Assembly (NCBI GenBank): GCA_900555735.1
Contig: USMI01000012.1
Location: 1 to 26,088 of the forward strand
Source: an uncultured Eubacteriales bacterium
GTDB lineage: Bacteria; Bacillota; Clostridia; Oscillospirales; Oscillospiraceae
Length of the DNA: 26,088 bases
Reading direction: 5' to 3'
The notes beneath the pieces are model-generated. The model had not been told where the DNA came from and did not search any database. It saw only the letters and a list, made by a program, of their open reading frames with translations. Both the position numbers and the translations under genes were made by a program. This document shows positions 7,004 to 14,690 of the stretch, piece after piece (position 1 is the stretch's first letter; each line of letters begins with the position of its first letter).

Positions 7004-7063
7004 GTTTTGTTCCTCCGAAGTTTTATTTTGGTTCCTTCTTCTCTTATCACATTTTACCCGCTT

Positions 7064-7092
7064 ATTATACACTCCTGCTTTTCCAAAAACAA
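7064..7092 (-). promoter_or_regulatory. Promoter of phosphate butyryltransferase
   Basis: On the minus strand, a perfect TATAAT (7064-7069) lies 17 bases after a weak -35, TTGTTT (7087-7092), within an A/T-rich stretch. It sits about 60 bases upstream of the ptb start. Confidence 0.6.
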
Positions 7093-7141
7093 CTAAAAGT
7101 ACAACTTTTTTTCCACGATTTTCTATTCCCAAAAAGAGTTC

Positions 7142-7170
7142 TTGCCTTTGCAGCCGATTTACGGTATACT
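7142..7170 (+). promoter_or_regulatory. Promoter of the small membrane protein gene
   Basis: TTGCCT (7142-7147) and TATACT (7165-7170) with a 17-base spacer, 32 bases before the ATG at 7203. Confidence 0.6.
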
Positions 7171-7202
7171 GTAATTACTGATTTGTGTGGGAGGCTCTTT
7201 CT

Positions 7203-7511
7203 ATGGATGGTTTTTATTCGTTTCTGTTTTATGGTGTGATTGCCGTTGGCGCGATCCTTCTCGTCTCTTTGACTGTGCTGCGTATCGACTGGGCGCGGCA
7301 TCCGGAAAAGTACAAAAAAGACGTAGAAAGCTACGAGAAAGAGCAGTATTGGAAGAAGAAAAAGCAGGATCAGGATGCTGCCATCAAGAAAGCCAAAGAG
7401 AAGGAAAAGGCGAAAAAGCGTCAGGCTCGGGTGGATAAGCTGAACCAGTACCGGGCCATCAACGGCAAAGGCCCTCTGGCAGAGAAAAACAAAGGCAGCA
7501 AAAAAAAGTAA
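7203..7511 (+). CDS. Small membrane-anchored, lysine-rich protein
   Basis: 102 residues with one N-terminal transmembrane helix (about residues 4-25, FLFYGVIAVGAILLVSLTVL). A highly charged K/E/Q-rich segment follows (about 35-80), predicted to form a helix or coiled coil on the cytoplasmic side, with a basic tail ending in KKK. ATG 7203 is preferred over an in-frame GTG at 7185 because GGGAGG at 7189-7194 is placed correctly for 7203. It has its own promoter and terminator, so it is monocistronic. I do not recognise a family; the charged helix might bind nucleic acid or another protein, but that is speculation. Confidence 0.75.
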   Translation: MDGFYSFLFYGVIAVGAILLVSLTVLRIDWARHPEKYKKDVESYEKEQYWKKKKQDQDAAIKKAKEKEKAKKRQARVDKLNQYRAINGKGPLAEKNKGSKKK

Positions 7512-7517
7512 TGATAC

Positions 7518-7551
7518 AAAGAAGCCTGCGGTGTGCACCGCAGGCTTCTTT
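7518..7551 (+). terminator. Terminator of the small membrane protein gene
   Basis: A long GC-rich hairpin (AAAGAAGCCTGCGG with its complement ending at 7551), seven bases after the stop codon. The right arm ends in CTTCTTTGTT, which gives a modest T-rich tail. Confidence 0.8.
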
Positions 7552-7568
7552 GTTACCATTCTTTACAT

Positions 7569-7621
7569 AAAAAAGCAGAGTGTCCATTACAGGATACTCA
7601 GATCCTATAAGGACACTCTGC
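7569..7621 (-). terminator. Terminator of tRNA-Pro
   Basis: An 11-bp stem (7575-7585 with 7611-7621) encloses a second 5-bp hairpin (7591-7595 with 7602-7606) and is followed on the minus strand by six T's (complement of A7569-7574). It begins two bases after the tRNA CCA end. Confidence 0.85.
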
Positions 7622-7622
7622 A

Positions 7623-7698
7623 TGGTCGGAGTGGGGGGACTTGAACCCCCGGCCTCTTGGTCCCGAACCAAGCGCGCTACCAACTGCGCTACACCCCG
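7623..7698 (-). tRNA. tRNA-Pro (anticodon CGG)
   Basis: A 76-base cloverleaf on the minus strand, including the encoded CCA (complement of TGG 7623-7625). The acceptor stem CGGGGTG pairs with CACTCCG, allowing one G-U pair. The anticodon arm is CTTGG-TTCGGGA-CCAAG with anticodon CGG, which reads proline CCG codons. The T-arm is GGGGG-TTCAAGT-CCCCC. A perfect consensus promoter lies 12-40 bases upstream and a terminator follows. Confidence 0.97.
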
Positions 7699-7709
7699 TA
7701 AGCTTTTTT

Positions 7710-7738
7710 ATTATAAAGACTAATTTCAGTTCTGTCAA
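7710..7738 (-). promoter_or_regulatory. Consensus promoter of tRNA-Pro
   Basis: On the minus strand, TTGACA (7733-7738) and TATAAT (7710-7715) are separated by exactly 17 bases: a full match to the vegetative sigma consensus. It points away from the choloylglycine hydrolase gene on the other strand. Confidence 0.92.
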
Positions 7739-7841
7739 GAGAAAATTATCCAACCTGATACAATATTCGATAATTCCAATCGTTCACGGGCATACTGAAC
7801 ATGATTTGAAACTCACCGCCCATCGAAAGGAGATCGATGTG

Positions 7842-8951
7842 ATGGAACACTTCCCGAGCATGATCCCGGCCTGCTCCTGTGTCAAGCTGACCTCAAAGCA
7901 GGGCCTTCCCTACTGGTTTCGCACCTGCGACCTGCACACCAGCGTGTGGGATGCAGGCGCACATGTGGTGTCCTTCCCCGCCGGAACAGATATTCCCGAA
8001 TGCGGTGAGGCTTCCCTGCGGCCGCAATATCCGCTGCTGGGCATCACCTACAACAGGCGGGACAGCTGGCTGCTGGACGGCATCAACAGCGAAGGCTTGA
8101 CGGGTGGGCTTCTGCTTCTGGAAGAGGGCACCAGCGTAAGTAAGCCGGCAGAGGGATATACCGGCGTGATGGGCATGGAGCTGGTCACCGTACTGCTGGC
8201 AGCGTGCCGGGACATTAGCGAGGTGTGCAAAGCGGTCAAGACGATCCAAGTCACAGATGTGCCGATAGAGGGCGGCAGCGTGCCTGCGACCATGCACTAT
8301 TTCTTTGTTGATGCCGCAGGCCGGACTGTGGTACTGGAGGCGGCTGACCCGGCGCATCCGGGGCAGCTGCAGGCCTATCATGCCGACAGCATCGGCGTGA
8401 TGACCAATTCCCCTCCCTATCCCCGGCAATTAGATAACCTGCGGTGGTTCCTTTCCCAGTCGCCGGAGCTGCACCGGAGTGGCGACGACTGCCCCATTAC
8501 CCAGCCGGCGTGGGAGGGTGTGCGGTTGTCCGGCGATCCCGGTGCGCCGCATCTGACACAAAGCGGCGTGCTTCCCGCGTCCTACGCACCATACGACCGC
8601 TTTGTACGGCTGGCGGTGCTGAAGGCCCTGAACCATGACGGACAGTGGATGGATGACAGACAGATGCTGCCGCTGGGCAGCGGAGTGATCCGCACGGTGT
8701 TTGAACCCCACAGCCGGGGTGTCTACCACTACCGCGCTCTGGATGCGGCAGGGATGCCCACGGGCAGCAGTGACGGTTATACCCAGTATACGGTGATGTA
8801 CGACCTGCACCGGCGCGAGCTGTATCTCCAGCCCTATGACGCCACCGCATGGACGCGGGTGGCTTTGCGGGACTGCTCCTCTGTCGAGATCGAATATCAT
8901 CCAGTAAGCCGTGATGCACTGGGCGGCGTGGTGAACAGCCGCAGTCTTTGA
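7842..8951 (+). CDS. Choloylglycine hydrolase family protein (bile-salt hydrolase/penicillin acylase type)
   Basis: Ntn-hydrolase of the choloylglycine hydrolase family (PF02275), 369 residues. Members hydrolyse the amide of conjugated bile salts, penicillin V or N-acyl amino acids. The catalytic set known from bile-salt hydrolases can be aligned by spacing: nucleophile C11, R27, D30, N82 (LDGINSEGL), N189 (VMTNSPPY) and R253 (YDRFVRL). The nucleophile is not residue 2 but follows a 10-residue leader, so autocatalytic removal of a propeptide is needed; a second cysteine (C13) is close by. No signal peptide. ATG 7842 follows AAAGGAG at 7826-7832; the frame is open further upstream but overlaps the tRNA. 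Substrate preference cannot be read from sequence. Confidence 0.88.
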   Translation: MEHFPSMIPACSCVKLTSKQGLPYWFRTCDLHTSVWDAGAHVVSFPAGTDIPECGEASLRPQYPLLGITYNRRDSWLLDGINSEGLTGGLLLLEEGTSVSKPAEGYTGVMGMELVTVLLAACRDISEVCKAVKTIQVTDVPIEGGSVPATMHYFFVDAAGRTVVLEAADPAHPGQLQAYHADSIGVMTNSPPYPRQLDNLRWFLSQSPELHRSGDDCPITQPAWEGVRLSGDPGAPHLTQSGVLPASYAPYDRFVRLAVLKALNHDGQWMDDRQMLPLGSGVIRTVFEPHSRGVYHYRALDAAGMPTGSSDGYTQYTVMYDLHRRELYLQPYDATAWTRVALRDCSSVEIEYHPVSRDALGGVVNSRSL

Positions 8952-8996
8952 GCATAAGAAAACGAGAGCCAAAGGCTCTCGCTTTCTTATGCTTTT
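8952..8996 (+). terminator. Terminator of the choloylglycine hydrolase gene
   Basis: A very long hairpin (8952-8970 with 8974-8992, one A-C mismatch, AAA loop) followed by TTTT, directly after the TGA stop and converging on the end of the N-acetyltransferase gene. The minus-strand side lacks a T-run. Confidence 0.85.
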
Positions 8997-9750
8997 AAAG
9001 TGTCAGACCAAACCGGGCATAGCCCCAGACCAGCTCATCATCGCTGAGCTCTTTGGCTGAAACAGTATCGCCGTCAAACTCCTTGTAGAGATGGCCGTCC
9101 AGCGTAATGCGGCCCGTGGGGGTCTTGAGGGAGAACATCTCCTGCGGGAAGAAGGGCGAGCTGGGATGGTTCTCGCAGAAGAACGTCACAGCGTAGAAAT
9201 CGCAGATCAGCTGCGGCTCCTCGGTAAAGGAGTAGAACTGCCGCCACTCGCCGTTGTGGAGATCCATCACCACCCAGCCAAGGAAGTCATCCTTATCCAG
9301 CCGGTACGTCTCGCCGTACTGCTCCTGCACCAGCCCTTCCTCCATGCGCAGCGGCTCACGGGGGCAGACCTCGCCGGTGCCCACGTCGCACAGATAGGTG
9401 CCGTCCGCGGCCTCCACCTTCAATACACGATGGCGGCGCATGGGGATGGTGCTCTCGCCCCGCAGATAGCGGGCAAAGCAGTCGGTGACCTTGTAGCCCA
9501 GCTGCCGCAGCAGCCAGCCGTACAGACCGTTCAGCTCAAAGCAGTAGCCGCCCCGGTGATTCACCACGATTTTTTCAAACAGATCGTCCTCCTCCAGCGA
9601 AAGAGGAATATTGCGGATGATGTCCAGATTTTCATAGGGGATGGTGGTGCAGTGGGCATACTGGATCTTTTTCAGCAGCGCGCCGTCGCACACGATATGC
9701 TCCGGCATCTCCAGACCGATGCGGTCAAAATAGGCTTTTACTTTATCCAT
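8995..9750 (-). CDS. Arylamine N-acetyltransferase family protein
   Basis: NAT family (PF00797). These enzymes move an acetyl group from acetyl-CoA to aromatic amines, hydrazines or related acceptors via a Cys-His-Asp triad. From the ATG at 9750 (251 residues) the triad is C70 (RGGYCFELN), H107 (RRHRVLKV) and D122 (YLCDVGTGEV). Another ATG two codons upstream (9756) is possible, but GGAGA is well spaced only for 9750. The start overlaps the stop of the upstream dehydrogenase gene by 8 bases, so it is the last gene of the sugar/cyclitol operon. An N-acetyltransferase there is unusual and hints at an amino-substituted or aromatic substrate; that is inference. Confidence 0.88.
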   Translation of the reverse strand: MDKVKAYFDRIGLEMPEHIVCDGALLKKIQYAHCTTIPYENLDIIRNIPLSLEEDDLFEKIVVNHRGGYCFELNGLYGWLLRQLGYKVTDCFARYLRGESTIPMRRHRVLKVEAADGTYLCDVGTGEVCPREPLRMEEGLVQEQYGETYRLDKDDFLGWVVMDLHNGEWRQFYSFTEEPQLICDFYAVTFFCENHPSSPFFPQEMFSLKTPTGRITLDGHLYKEFDGDTVSAKELSDDELVWGYARFGLTL

Positions 9751-10717
9751 TTTCATTCTCCGATATCTTTTCCAGCAGCGAGACCACCGTCAGCAACTGC
9801 TCGCGCGTTACATAGGGGGACGGCTCATGGCGGCGGGCGCAGTCCAGAAAATGACTCAGCTCGTTATAATACCAGCCGCATGGCGGCACATTGATGCCGG
9901 TGGACACGGTGACCGCGTCGGCAGTGTCGAACAACTCCGGCTCCTTGCCGAACTGATAGCCGGTCAGCGTCTGTCTGTCGTTGATGAGCATGCCGTTTTC
10001 AAAATAGACGCGCCAGCGGGCCGTCCACGGGATGGGCGCGTTGAACCACGCCGCCTCGGCACAGACATGCAGATCGCCAAAGGTATACTGGAAGCGGTAC
10101 TGCTCCCGGTAGGTCTTATCCGCGCCGCCGCAGGAGGTGACCGATACGCCGTCCGGTGTACCGAACAGCGAGACGATGATATCCAGATCGTGGATATGCA
10201 GGTCAAAGGGCAGCAGACCGGATTTATCCTTGTCGAACAGCCAGCCGCCCTGCACCCATTGAGGGCAGGCGGACAGCCGCTCAAACACCGCGTCCAGCGG
10301 CTTGCCGTAGGTGCCGTCCTTCACAATGCGGCGGAGGATCTCCACCTCCTTGGTGAATTGCAGCACCTGCGCCACATACAGCTGACAGCCCTTGGCCTGC
10401 GCCGTATCCAGCATTTCCCTTGCATCAGCAGAGTTCAGGGCAACGGGCTTTTCCACGATGGTATCCTTGCCGCAGCGCAGGCTCTCCATCACCATGTCGT
10501 GATGGGTATAGGTGGGCGTGCAGATATCCACGATATCCACATGGGTCGCCATCTCTTCGATGGTGGCGTACAGCGGCAGGCCCCACTCCTCCGCGGCGGC
10601 CCTTGCTTTCTCACTGGTGCCGCACAGCGCCGTGACAGCGCAGTCGGGGATCTCCTTGAAATTGGCGTAATGCACACGGCCCATACCGCCGGTGCCCACC
10701 AGTCCGATCTTTATCAT
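9743..10717 (-). CDS. Gfo/Idh/MocA family NAD(P)-dependent oxidoreductase (1)
   Basis: A 324-residue sugar or cyclitol dehydrogenase. The N-terminal Rossmann domain has GTGGMG (8-13) for NAD(P) binding, the family EKP motif at 89-91, and a C-terminal alpha/beta domain with D172-x3-H176 (DLHIH), the usual catalytic positions. Members oxidise a ring hydroxyl of inositols, glucose or glycosides to a ketone, or catalyse the reverse. ATG 10717 has AAGGAGG overlapping the stop of the upstream isomerase gene. Its operon holds a second, clearly different member of the family, so two redox steps on one substrate are likely. Confidence 0.92.
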   Translation of the reverse strand: MIKIGLVGTGGMGRVHYANFKEIPDCAVTALCGTSEKARAAAEEWGLPLYATIEEMATHVDIVDICTPTYTHHDMVMESLRCGKDTIVEKPVALNSADAREMLDTAQAKGCQLYVAQVLQFTKEVEILRRIVKDGTYGKPLDAVFERLSACPQWVQGGWLFDKDKSGLLPFDLHIHDLDIIVSLFGTPDGVSVTSCGGADKTYREQYRFQYTFGDLHVCAEAAWFNAPIPWTARWRVYFENGMLINDRQTLTGYQFGKEPELFDTADAVTVSTGINVPPCGWYYNELSHFLDCARRHEPSPYVTREQLLTVVSLLEKISENENG

Positions 10718-10726
10718 GAAGCCTCC

Positions 10727-11545
10727 TTACAGCACGAAGCCCTGAGAGATCAGATAGTCGGCGCTGTCCTGCACCGCCTGATCCACCTCGGCCAGATCCT
10801 TGGGACCTGCCTGCGTGAATTCGATCTCGATGGAGAAGGGACTCATGTTGTTGTCAGCGTCCAGCGCGTCAAACAGCGCCGGAAAATCGATATAGCCCTT
10901 GCCCAGTGCCGGGAAGTTCCACTCCTGACGGCCGGCGGCCTTGTCCTTCAGGTGGACATAGCCGATCTTGTCCATGGAGGCCAGAAAATCCTTGGTCACG
11001 TCCACATCGCCATAGAAGATGGCGTTGGCGGTGTCGTAATTGATGAGAACGCGGGGAGAGTCCACCAGCTCCACGATCTCCTTCAGGATGGCGCCTGTGC
11101 CGTGTTCACCGTGAGTCTCCAGCACCAGCGTCATGTCATACTCCTCCAGATAGGGCACCAGATCACGGACGTGCTGGGCCACTACCGCGTTGGAGGCCAC
11201 CGCCTTATCCTCCAGATGGGCCTCGCCGATGGAGGAAACGATGTAGTCGCAGCCGAAGAAATGCGCCAGACGGATGTTGCGGACGAAATCGCCGATGCGC
11301 TCAGTGTCCATCAGATTGGTGTGACCGCTCATGGCAAAGGGGATCAGACCGGCCTCGTCCAGCATGTCCTTTACCTCCAGCAGCCGCGCAAAGCTCTGGT
11401 CGGGAAATACATGCTCCGTCCAGCCCTTGGTGGCGGTCAGCTCGATATAGCGGAAGCCCGCCTTCTTGATGCCGGCAATGGCCTCCTCAATGGAAAAGCC
11501 GTGGTAGCAGTTGGAGTTTACTGCGATGATGCGCTCTTTTCTCAT
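10727..11545 (-). CDS. Sugar phosphate isomerase/epimerase family TIM barrel (1)
   Basis: Xylose-isomerase-like TIM barrel (AP_endonuc_2, PF01261), 272 residues, in the group that includes inosose dehydratases and isomerases, hydroxypyruvate isomerase and keto-sugar epimerases or lyases. Probable metal ligands are E143 (LETHGEHG), D171 (YDTAN), H198 (VHLKDK) and E240 or E242 (SIEIEF). The histidine usually found three residues after the aspartate is N174 here, so one ligand differs from its neighbour. ATG 11545 follows a purine-rich AGGCAGGGG site, 16 bases after the preceding gene. The reaction is probably on a keto-sugar or inosose made by one of the dehydrogenases. Confidence 0.88.
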   Translation of the reverse strand: MRKERIIAVNSNCYHGFSIEEAIAGIKKAGFRYIELTATKGWTEHVFPDQSFARLLEVKDMLDEAGLIPFAMSGHTNLMDTERIGDFVRNIRLAHFFGCDYIVSSIGEAHLEDKAVASNAVVAQHVRDLVPYLEEYDMTLVLETHGEHGTGAILKEIVELVDSPRVLINYDTANAIFYGDVDVTKDFLASMDKIGYVHLKDKAAGRQEWNFPALGKGYIDFPALFDALDADNNMSPFSIEIEFTQAGPKDLAEVDQAVQDSADYLISQGFVL

Positions 11546-11561
11546 GGGGTTCCCCTGCCTT

Positions 11562-12485
11562 TCAGATAATGTAGTTGTCCAGATACCGCTTGGACAGGCG
11601 GATGGAATTCAGGATATCCTCACGGGTACCCTCGAAGGCCTTGTCCTCCACCTCGATCACGGCGTTGCCGTCATAGCGGATGTCGTTGAGCGCCGCAATA
11701 AAGGCCGCCCAGTTCACGTCGCCATGACCGGGGATCACGGGAGCCATATAGTCCAGCGGATAGGCCAGCACACCGCACTCCGCCAGCTTTTCGGGGTACA
11801 GCTTGATATCCTTGAAGTGGACGTGGAACAGCTTATCCTTGAACTCATAGACGGTCTTGACGTAGTCCATCTGCTGCCAGACGTAATGGCTGGGGTCGAA
11901 GTTCAAGCCGAAGTTGGGGCTGGGCAGACGGCGGAACAGCTCACGGAAGATATCCGGCGTGCACATCAGGTTCTGACCTCCGGGCCACTGGTCGGCGCCG
12001 AACAGCATGGGGCAGTTCTCGATGGCGACCTTGACGCCGCACTCCTCCGCCAGACGGATGATGGGAGGCCAGATCTCATCAAAGAGCTGATAGTTTTCCT
12101 CACGGGTCTTGTGCTGGTCGCGGCCGATGAAGGTGGTGACCATGCCCACGCCCAGCTTTTGGCTGGCGCGGATCAGCGTTTTCAGGTGGTCGATGGCGGC
12201 GGCGCGCTTTTCAGGATCGGGGTCCATGGTGTTGGGATAGAAGGCCAGCGAGGAGATGGTCAGCCCCTTCCCTGCCGCGTAATCCACCACATGGCGGGCG
12301 TAGTCGTCGTCCTCCAGCACGCGGGCGCAGTCGATATGGCTGACACCGGCATAGCGGCGCTCCGCCTTACCGGCGGGCCAGCAGGCCACCTCCAGACAAC
12401 GGAAGCCCATCTCCGCGGCGATATCCACCGCTTCCTCATACGTCCAACCATCCAGAATGGCGGTCAGCAGTCCGAATTTCATCAT
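11562..12485 (-). CDS. Sugar phosphate isomerase/epimerase family TIM barrel (2)
   Basis: A second xylose-isomerase-like TIM barrel, 307 residues, only distantly similar to the one downstream. The full metal set is visible: E156 (AIENCPM), D197 and H200 (FDPSHYVW), H223 (HVHFKD) and E278 or E280 (VIEVED). It resembles IolE/IolH/YcjR-type proteins; exact chemistry (epimerisation, dehydration or beta-elimination of a keto-glycoside) cannot be fixed from sequence. Two adjacent ATGs (12485 and 12482) follow an AGGAGGAG site; the first is better spaced. It lies 19 bases after the preceding dehydrogenase gene. Confidence 0.9.
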   Translation of the reverse strand: MMKFGLLTAILDGWTYEEAVDIAAEMGFRCLEVACWPAGKAERRYAGVSHIDCARVLEDDDYARHVVDYAAGKGLTISSLAFYPNTMDPDPEKRAAAIDHLKTLIRASQKLGVGMVTTFIGRDQHKTREENYQLFDEIWPPIIRLAEECGVKVAIENCPMLFGADQWPGGQNLMCTPDIFRELFRRLPSPNFGLNFDPSHYVWQQMDYVKTVYEFKDKLFHVHFKDIKLYPEKLAECGVLAYPLDYMAPVIPGHGDVNWAAFIAALNDIRYDGNAVIEVEDKAFEGTREDILNSIRLSKRYLDNYII

Positions 12486-12504
12486 AGCTTTTCTCCTCCT
12501 TGCT

Positions 12505-13548
12505 TCAGCGGTTTTCAGGAATGTCTACCGCGGTGCCTGCCTTGGCGGATTCCAGAGAGGCAAACACGGCGCGCATGGCGTACAGGGCTTCCTCGCCGGA
12601 AATCTCCGGCGGAGTGTTGGTCTCCAGACAATTCATCCACAGGTCGATCACGCCGGATTTGGTCTGGTTGTCGTTGGTCTGGATCTGCTCCACGTCGTAG
12701 ACCTTTTCCGTGCCGTCGGCCAGCTTCACCACGATGGAGTGGGCGGGATCGTCATAGATGCGCATGATGCCCTTCTCGCCGTAGAGAATGGTGGAGTTAT
12801 CCTCCGCGCCGTAGTAGGTCCAGCTGGCGGTCATGGTGCCCATGGTGCCGCCGGACATCTCGTAAATGCAGATGGCGTTGTCGTCCACGCCAATCAGCTG
12901 GCCGCTGGCGTCCTTCTTATCCAGTGTCACCACGCGGGCGGTGGTACGCACCACATGCTGGCCTGTCAGGAACTGAATGAGGTCGGTCTTGTGGATGCCC
13001 AGATCCGCCATGGCGCCCATGGCAGCCTTGTTCTTATCAAAGAACCATGTGTTTTTGCCGGGATCTACCGACCATGTCTCGGGGCCGCCGTGACCGAAGG
13101 TGGTACGGAAGGTAATAATGCGGCCGATCATGCCCTGATCGATCAGCTCCTTGGCCACCGCGTGGGCCTTGGCCAGACGCTGGTTGTGGCCGATCATCAG
13201 GAACTTCCCTGCCTCATGGGCGGTCTTGACCATCTCCTCGCACTCCTCCAGCGTGGTGGCCATGGGCTTTTCGCACAGCACATGCTTACCGGCCTTCAGG
13301 GCGGCGATGGTGATGGGCGCGTGGGCATGGTTGGCCACGCAGACGCTGACCGCGTCGATGGCGGGGTCGGCCAGCATGGCCTCAGCGGACGCATAAGCCT
13401 TGCCGCCGTACTGAGCGGCCAGCTCGGCGGCGCGCTGGGTATTCAGATCATAGAAGCCTGCCAGCTCCGCATAGGGATTCTCCGCGTATTCGGGGATGTG
13501 ACGTACCTGCGCGATCTTGCCGCAGCCGATGATACCGATTCGGAACAT
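12505..13548 (-). CDS. Gfo/Idh/MocA family NAD(P)-dependent oxidoreductase (2)
   Basis: A 347-residue dehydrogenase with GCGKIA (8-13) for the dinucleotide, the EKP motif at 93-95 (CEKPM), and D182-x3-H186 (ADLGIHKTD) in the catalytic domain. Like inositol and glucoside-3-dehydrogenases it should oxidise a secondary hydroxyl of a ring substrate. Low similarity to the other family member in the operon argues against recent duplication and for a different step. ATG 13548 has a strong AGGAGGT site. A hairpin without T-run separates it from the permease gene upstream. Confidence 0.92.
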   Translation of the reverse strand: MFRIGIIGCGKIAQVRHIPEYAENPYAELAGFYDLNTQRAAELAAQYGGKAYASAEAMLADPAIDAVSVCVANHAHAPITIAALKAGKHVLCEKPMATTLEECEEMVKTAHEAGKFLMIGHNQRLAKAHAVAKELIDQGMIGRIITFRTTFGHGGPETWSVDPGKNTWFFDKNKAAMGAMADLGIHKTDLIQFLTGQHVVRTTARVVTLDKKDASGQLIGVDDNAICIYEMSGGTMGTMTASWTYYGAEDNSTILYGEKGIMRIYDDPAHSIVVKLADGTEKVYDVEQIQTNDNQTKSGVIDLWMNCLETNTPPEISGEEALYAMRAVFASLESAKAGTAVDIPENR

Positions 13549-13599
13549 AATAGTGACCTCCTGTTATGATGAAATGGAAATATTCACAGATATTCAGCG

Positions 13600-13626
13600 G
13601 CCACCGGCTTTCCATAAGCCGGTGGC
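13600..13626 (-). other. Intercistronic hairpin between permease and dehydrogenase genes
   Basis: A perfect 11-bp stem (13600-13610 with 13616-13626, 5-base loop) with no following T-run on either strand. It may protect or process the transcript between the transport and enzyme genes rather than terminate it. Confidence 0.6.
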
Positions 13627-13644
13627 GCGGTTTGATAGGGTTTA

Positions 13645-14688
13645 TCAGGCGTTATCCTTCTTCTGCAGCAGCACGGCAAAGATGATGATGGCACCCTTGA
13701 CGGCATCGCACAGGAAGGTAGGCACACCGACAGTGTTCAGGATATTGTTCATGACGCCGATGATCAGCATACCGAGGAAAGCGCCCACCAGACTGCCCTT
13801 GCCGCCGGACATGGCCGTACCGCCCACGATAACGGCAGCAATGGCGTCCATTTCATAACCGTTACCGGCATTGGCAAAGTCCATGGAGCCGATACGGGCC
13901 ACATAGATCACGGCGGCAATGGCGCACATCACACCGCCCAGCGCATAGATGCGGCGCTTGACGCGGCTGACATTGATACCGGACAGCTTGGCGGCCCGCT
14001 CGTTGGAGCCGACAGCGATGGTCTGGCGGCCGAAGGCGGTCTTTTTGAAGATAATGTGCATCAGCACCACCACGGCCACCCAGTAGATGATGGGCAGGAT
14101 CACCTGACCGCCGATCTTGGCGGAGGTCAGCAGCTTGAAGCCGTCGGGAACCTCAGGGTTAAACTGCTTGGTCAGCTGCTGGGTAACGGAGCGGAAGATC
14201 TTCATGGTGCCCAGCGTGGCGATGAAGGGCGGCAGCTTACCGTAGGCGATCAGGCAGCCGTTCATCTCGCCGAACAGCATGCCCAGCACCAGCACCAGAA
14301 TGATGGCGATGATATACGCGCCGACACCGGTAATGCCCATCTTGGCCAGCAGACCGTTCGTGGGCGTGATGAGGTACATCAGTACTGCGCCCAGTGCGCA
14401 CATCATGGAGCCGACAGACAGATCGATTCCGCCGGAGATGATGATGAAGCACATGCCAAGCGCGATGATGCCGGCGTATGTATTGTTGCGCAGAATGTTC
14501 AGCCACGCGCGGCCCATGGCGCCGAACATGCCGCCCACGGAACCGATATTGATGGTCTGCACCACGCACTGGATCAGCACCATGATGACCAGCGCAAAGA
14601 CGGTGGAGAACATGGCGTTCTGTGACCAGCTGCTCTTGAACCAGCCCAGAAAACCGCCCTTCTCATTCAGAAGCTTCTTTTTATCCAT
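13645..14688 (-). CDS. Sugar ABC transporter permease (RbsC/BPD_transp_2 family)
   Basis: A 347-residue inner-membrane permease of the ribose/galactose/inositol branch. It has 8-10 hydrophobic helices, and the family signatures GGIDLSVGSMM (about 128-138), GSNERAAKLSGI in the coupling region, and AVIVGGTAMSGGKGS toward the end. It should form the homodimeric channel used by the ATPase encoded 2 bases upstream and the binding lipoprotein. ATG 14688 has GGAGGGAGA overlapping the end of the ATPase gene. Only one permease gene is present, the norm for this branch. Confidence 0.95.
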   Translation of the reverse strand: MDKKKLLNEKGGFLGWFKSSWSQNAMFSTVFALVIMVLIQCVVQTINIGSVGGMFGAMGRAWLNILRNNTYAGIIALGMCFIIISGGIDLSVGSMMCALGAVLMYLITPTNGLLAKMGITGVGAYIIAIILVLVLGMLFGEMNGCLIAYGKLPPFIATLGTMKIFRSVTQQLTKQFNPEVPDGFKLLTSAKIGGQVILPIIYWVAVVVLMHIIFKKTAFGRQTIAVGSNERAAKLSGINVSRVKRRIYALGGVMCAIAAVIYVARIGSMDFANAGNGYEMDAIAAVIVGGTAMSGGKGSLVGAFLGMLIIGVMNNILNTVGVPTFLCDAVKGAIIIFAVLLQKKDNA

Positions 14689-14690
14689 GC

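Noticed and set aside
5801..7096. Plus-strand open frame of 431 codons covering ptb and the spacer
   Set aside because: Runs through a terminator, a promoter and the antisense of ptb; composition typical of a shadow.
7569..7621. Branched hairpin considered as a riboswitch or attenuator
   Set aside because: It follows the tRNA end on the minus strand by two bases and has a U-run, so a tRNA terminator explains it.
7623..7698. tRNA-Pro as integration site for an element carrying the nearby tyrosine recombinase
   Set aside because: No duplicated tRNA 3-prime end was found in the window, and ptb and other ordinary genes lie between; the recombinase looks like a housekeeping Xer protein.
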